A DNA stretch of 64,000 bases from Pseudothermotoga sp. Lineage in GTDB: Bacteria > Thermotogota > Thermotogae > Thermotogales > DSM-5069. Position 1 is the first letter of the stretch, and every line of letters starts with the position of its first letter. This document shows, one piece after another, positions 62,465 through 64,000 of the stretch. Under the pieces are notes generated by a model. That model did not search any database. It had not been told where the DNA came from and worked only from the letters and a program-made list of their open reading frames with translations. The DNA lies in contig JANXCS010000003.1 of the NCBI GenBank assembly GCA_025060105.1, forward strand, positions 211,341 to 275,340, read 5' to 3'. A program made the position numbers and the translations under genes.

Positions 62465-63265
62465 TCACACAAAAGCTTTCAACTTTTCAAACGCCACCTT
62501 CGCCGTTTCACACGCTGGTTTTTTCCAATAATCTTCGTTGAACAACTCCACACTCACCGCACCATCGTAACCGATCCTCTTCAGCGTGGCGAAGAAATCC
62601 TTCAAAGGCAAAATTCCATCGCCTGGCATCACCCTGTCTGAATCTTTCACATCTTTCAGCTTGGGTAGATCGTTGACGTGCACGATCAAAATCTTTTTGG
62701 GATCTATCTTTTCAAGCTGTTCCAACCTCGAACCACCCGCGAAGAAATGGCACGTATCGACGATAACACCAACGTTTTCTTCATTCACCTTCTGAACTAT
62801 CTTCCAAGCCGAATCGATCTTGTTCACAGAACAGTTTGGAAAGCCGAGAAACTCAAAACCAAGTTTCACAGAAAACTTCTTCGCAACGTCCGCCATCTTC
62901 TTCAACATCTTCACAGACTCATCTTCGATCGTTTTCTCATCCACAAAACCTTTCAAAAACCCTGGAACCACGACTATACCTTCCACACCGAGCTCCTTCG
63001 CCAACTTGCACAACTGCTCACACTCTTTCAACTTCTCCTGCTCATTTTCAAAAAACGTGATCTGTTCGATCGAGTTGATGGTCACCGGCTTGAGCCTGTG
63101 TCTTTCGAACAAGCTTTTCACATTCTCAACGCCATCTTTTTTGAGCATGTTTAAAAGCTTACTCTTCCAAATCTCGATCAGTTCAAAACCAGCCTTTTTT
63201 GCACACTCAACGTCTTCCACCAACCCCGCCTCGATCGTAGTTGCACCGTTGAAAGCCAACTTCAA
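62465..63265 (-). CDS. Sugar-phosphate isomerase/epimerase-like TIM-barrel protein
   Basis: A 266-residue protein of the AP-endonuclease-2/xylose-isomerase-like fold. It begins LKLAFNGATT; metal-ligand segments LGFEFLGFP, GVIVDTCHFFAGGS, LIVHVNDLP, RVMPGDGILPL and AVSVELFNEDYW give the Glu-Asp-His-Glu set of IolE/IolI, hydroxypyruvate isomerase and tagatose epimerases. The start is TTG at 63265, 8 nt after GGGAGG. The gene stands alone, convergent to the TRAP operon. It could epimerise or isomerise a keto-sugar or keto-acid. It does not closely resemble my recollection of T. maritima IolO, but has the right chemistry for the IolO step. Confidence 0.82.
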   Translation of the reverse strand: MKLAFNGATTIEAGLVEDVECAKKAGFELIEIWKSKLLNMLKKDGVENVKSLFERHRLKPVTINSIEQITFFENEQEKLKECEQLCKLAKELGVEGIVVVPGFLKGFVDEKTIEDESVKMLKKMADVAKKFSVKLGFEFLGFPNCSVNKIDSAWKIVQKVNEENVGVIVDTCHFFAGGSRLEQLEKIDPKKILIVHVNDLPKLKDVKDSDRVMPGDGILPLKDFFATLKRIGYDGAVSVELFNEDYWKKPACETAKVAFEKLKAFV

Positions 63266-63342
63266 AAGGTTCACCTCCCAATCTATGATACAGCTCGGTG
63301 ATAAAATACTATCGTCGATGATTCGAAGGGGAGGAAGAGGTT

Positions 63343-64000
63343 TTGAGGTACAACCGTTTCATTCTCGTTCTCATCGATTATGCGATCGTGTCGATTTTCT
63401 ATTGGATCTTCAGTGGTTCTATTCCTGCTTCGATCTTGTTACCCATCGTGATCTTCATAGCGCTGTTTTCGTTTAGAAGTTACGAAAAAGAACATCTTTC
63501 AGACTTCAACGAATCTTTGGTGAGAGCTTTCGTTTCGCTCATATTCGGCAATCTCATCAACTACGTTTTGCTGAGATTGATCTATCTTTCACTCATGGAA
63601 ACTCCAGGTAGAGTGAGACTAACTGGACTAGTTCTGCACACGATCTTTACCGCTCCTTCTTTGACGTTGATCAACTTTTTCCTGTTCAAAGCATTGAAGA
63701 AGAACGTTGCTCCAGCACGGTTCGCCGTCGTTGGGAAAAAAGAAGAATTCGAACAGCTCTTCAAAGAGATAGAGCAAAAAAGTGAAGATTATTGTTTTGT
63801 TGACTACATCAGCGATGAAGAACACTTAAAGAGATTGAACAGCGATCTTTCAGGCATCGTCATAGCAGATTACGAAATCTTTCAATCTTTGAAGCACAAG
63901 CTAGCGAACAACCATTTGCAGTTGATCTTTCTTCCACACATCGCCGAAACTGTTTTGAAAAGAATTCCACTCATTTTGATAGACAAATTCAACAGCTACT
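63343..64000 (+). CDS. N-terminal part of a polyprenyl-phosphate sugar-phosphotransferase-like membrane protein (partial)
   Basis: Only the first 219 codons are in the window. Four hydrophobic segments (about residues 5-22, 24-40, 60-85 and 100-120) are followed by a soluble Rossmann-like region, RFAVVGKKEEFEQLFKEIEQ, then IVIADYEIFQSL. This layout is that of WcaJ/WbaP-type initiating glycosyltransferases before the catalytic C-terminal domain, which lies outside. These enzymes load the first sugar phosphate onto undecaprenyl phosphate for surface polysaccharide. The start is TTG at 63343, 8 nt after GGAGG. Without the catalytic domain the call is tentative. Confidence 0.55.
   Translation, partial: MRYNRFILVLIDYAIVSIFYWIFSGSIPASILLPIVIFIALFSFRSYEKEHLSDFNESLVRAFVSLIFGNLINYVLLRLIYLSLMETPGRVRLTGLVLHTIFTAPSLTLINFFLFKALKKNVAPARFAVVGKKEEFEQLFKEIEQKSEDYCFVDYISDEEHLKRLNSDLSGIVIADYEIFQSLKHKLANNHLQLIFLPHIAETVLKRIPLILIDKFNSY

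Overview
The window looks like a piece of a Thermotogales chromosome, most like Pseudothermotoga/Thermotoga. The reasons are a full-length reverse gyrase (55179-58514), many GTG and TTG starts placed about 8 nt after strong GGAGG-type ribosome binding sites, tightly packed and often 4-nt-overlapping operons, and gene orders that I recall from T. maritima: an inositol iolM/N/G/K set, a uxaE hexuronate set, and two xylan/xylo-oligosaccharide loci like TM0055-TM0061 and TM0071-TM0077. Family assignments come from motifs and remembered homologues; no database search was run. No gap between genes exceeds 300 bases. I saw no rRNA, tRNA, IS element or CRISPR array.

Layout. (1) 1-9982, leftward: one operon of about 10 kb, iolM-iolG-iolN, a ribose-type ABC transporter, a PfkB kinase, and a second ABC transporter of the ferric/hexose-phosphate (FbpA/AfuA) type, cut by the window edge. 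(2) 10110-14520, rightward and divergent: DeoR regulator, uxaE, a fructuronate-reductase-like SDR, and a LarA-family nickel-type epimerase. Parts 1 and 2 together would take inositol through 5-keto-L-gluconate and tagaturonate to mannonate, with one step (IolO) not found here. (3) 14586-18363: rpsB with a structured leader, miaB, and a leftward cyclic-2,3-diphosphoglycerate-synthetase-like gene. (4) 18499-24171: a tandem-repeat regulatory region, an EamA transporter, then a periplasmic-sensor HD-GYP protein, an MFS transporter and an archaeal-type GH1 glycosidase. (5) 24122-26450, leftward: a CadC/ArsR-type repressor with a clear promoter-operator and a Zn/Cd P-type ATPase.

(6) 26466-54960 is a plant-polysaccharide island of nearly 30 kb. 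A leftward operon starting at 40562 encodes an oligopeptide-type ABC transporter (probably for xylo- or glucurono-xylo-oligosaccharides), then GH42, GH67 alpha-glucuronidase, a remnant of a sugar ABC ATPase, a PHP-domain protein and a GH38 alpha-mannosidase. A secreted GH10 xylanase is transcribed rightward at 40830. A second leftward operon starting at 54960 encodes another oligopeptide-type ABC transporter, GH3 beta-xylosidase, CE7 acetylxylan esterase, the ROK repressor XylR, xylulokinase and a small membrane protein. The model is extracellular cutting by GH10, uptake by two ABC systems, intracellular removal of acetyl, glucuronosyl, galactosyl and xylosyl units, and xylulose phosphorylation under XylR control.

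(7) 55179-64000: reverse gyrase, a PiT-type anion permease, a TAXI-TRAP transporter (binding protein plus fused permease), a leftward TIM-barrel epimerase and the start of a polyprenyl-phosphate sugar-phosphotransferase-like gene cut by the edge.

The most interesting points are the almost continuous inositol-to-hexonate route ending in a LarA-type epimerase, a GC-rich stem-loop directly after all five complete solute-binding-protein genes, four tandem 10-bp repeats at 18499-18538, a non-canonical DKTAT phosphorylation motif in the metal ATPase, and a decayed ATPase tail kept inside the xylan operon.
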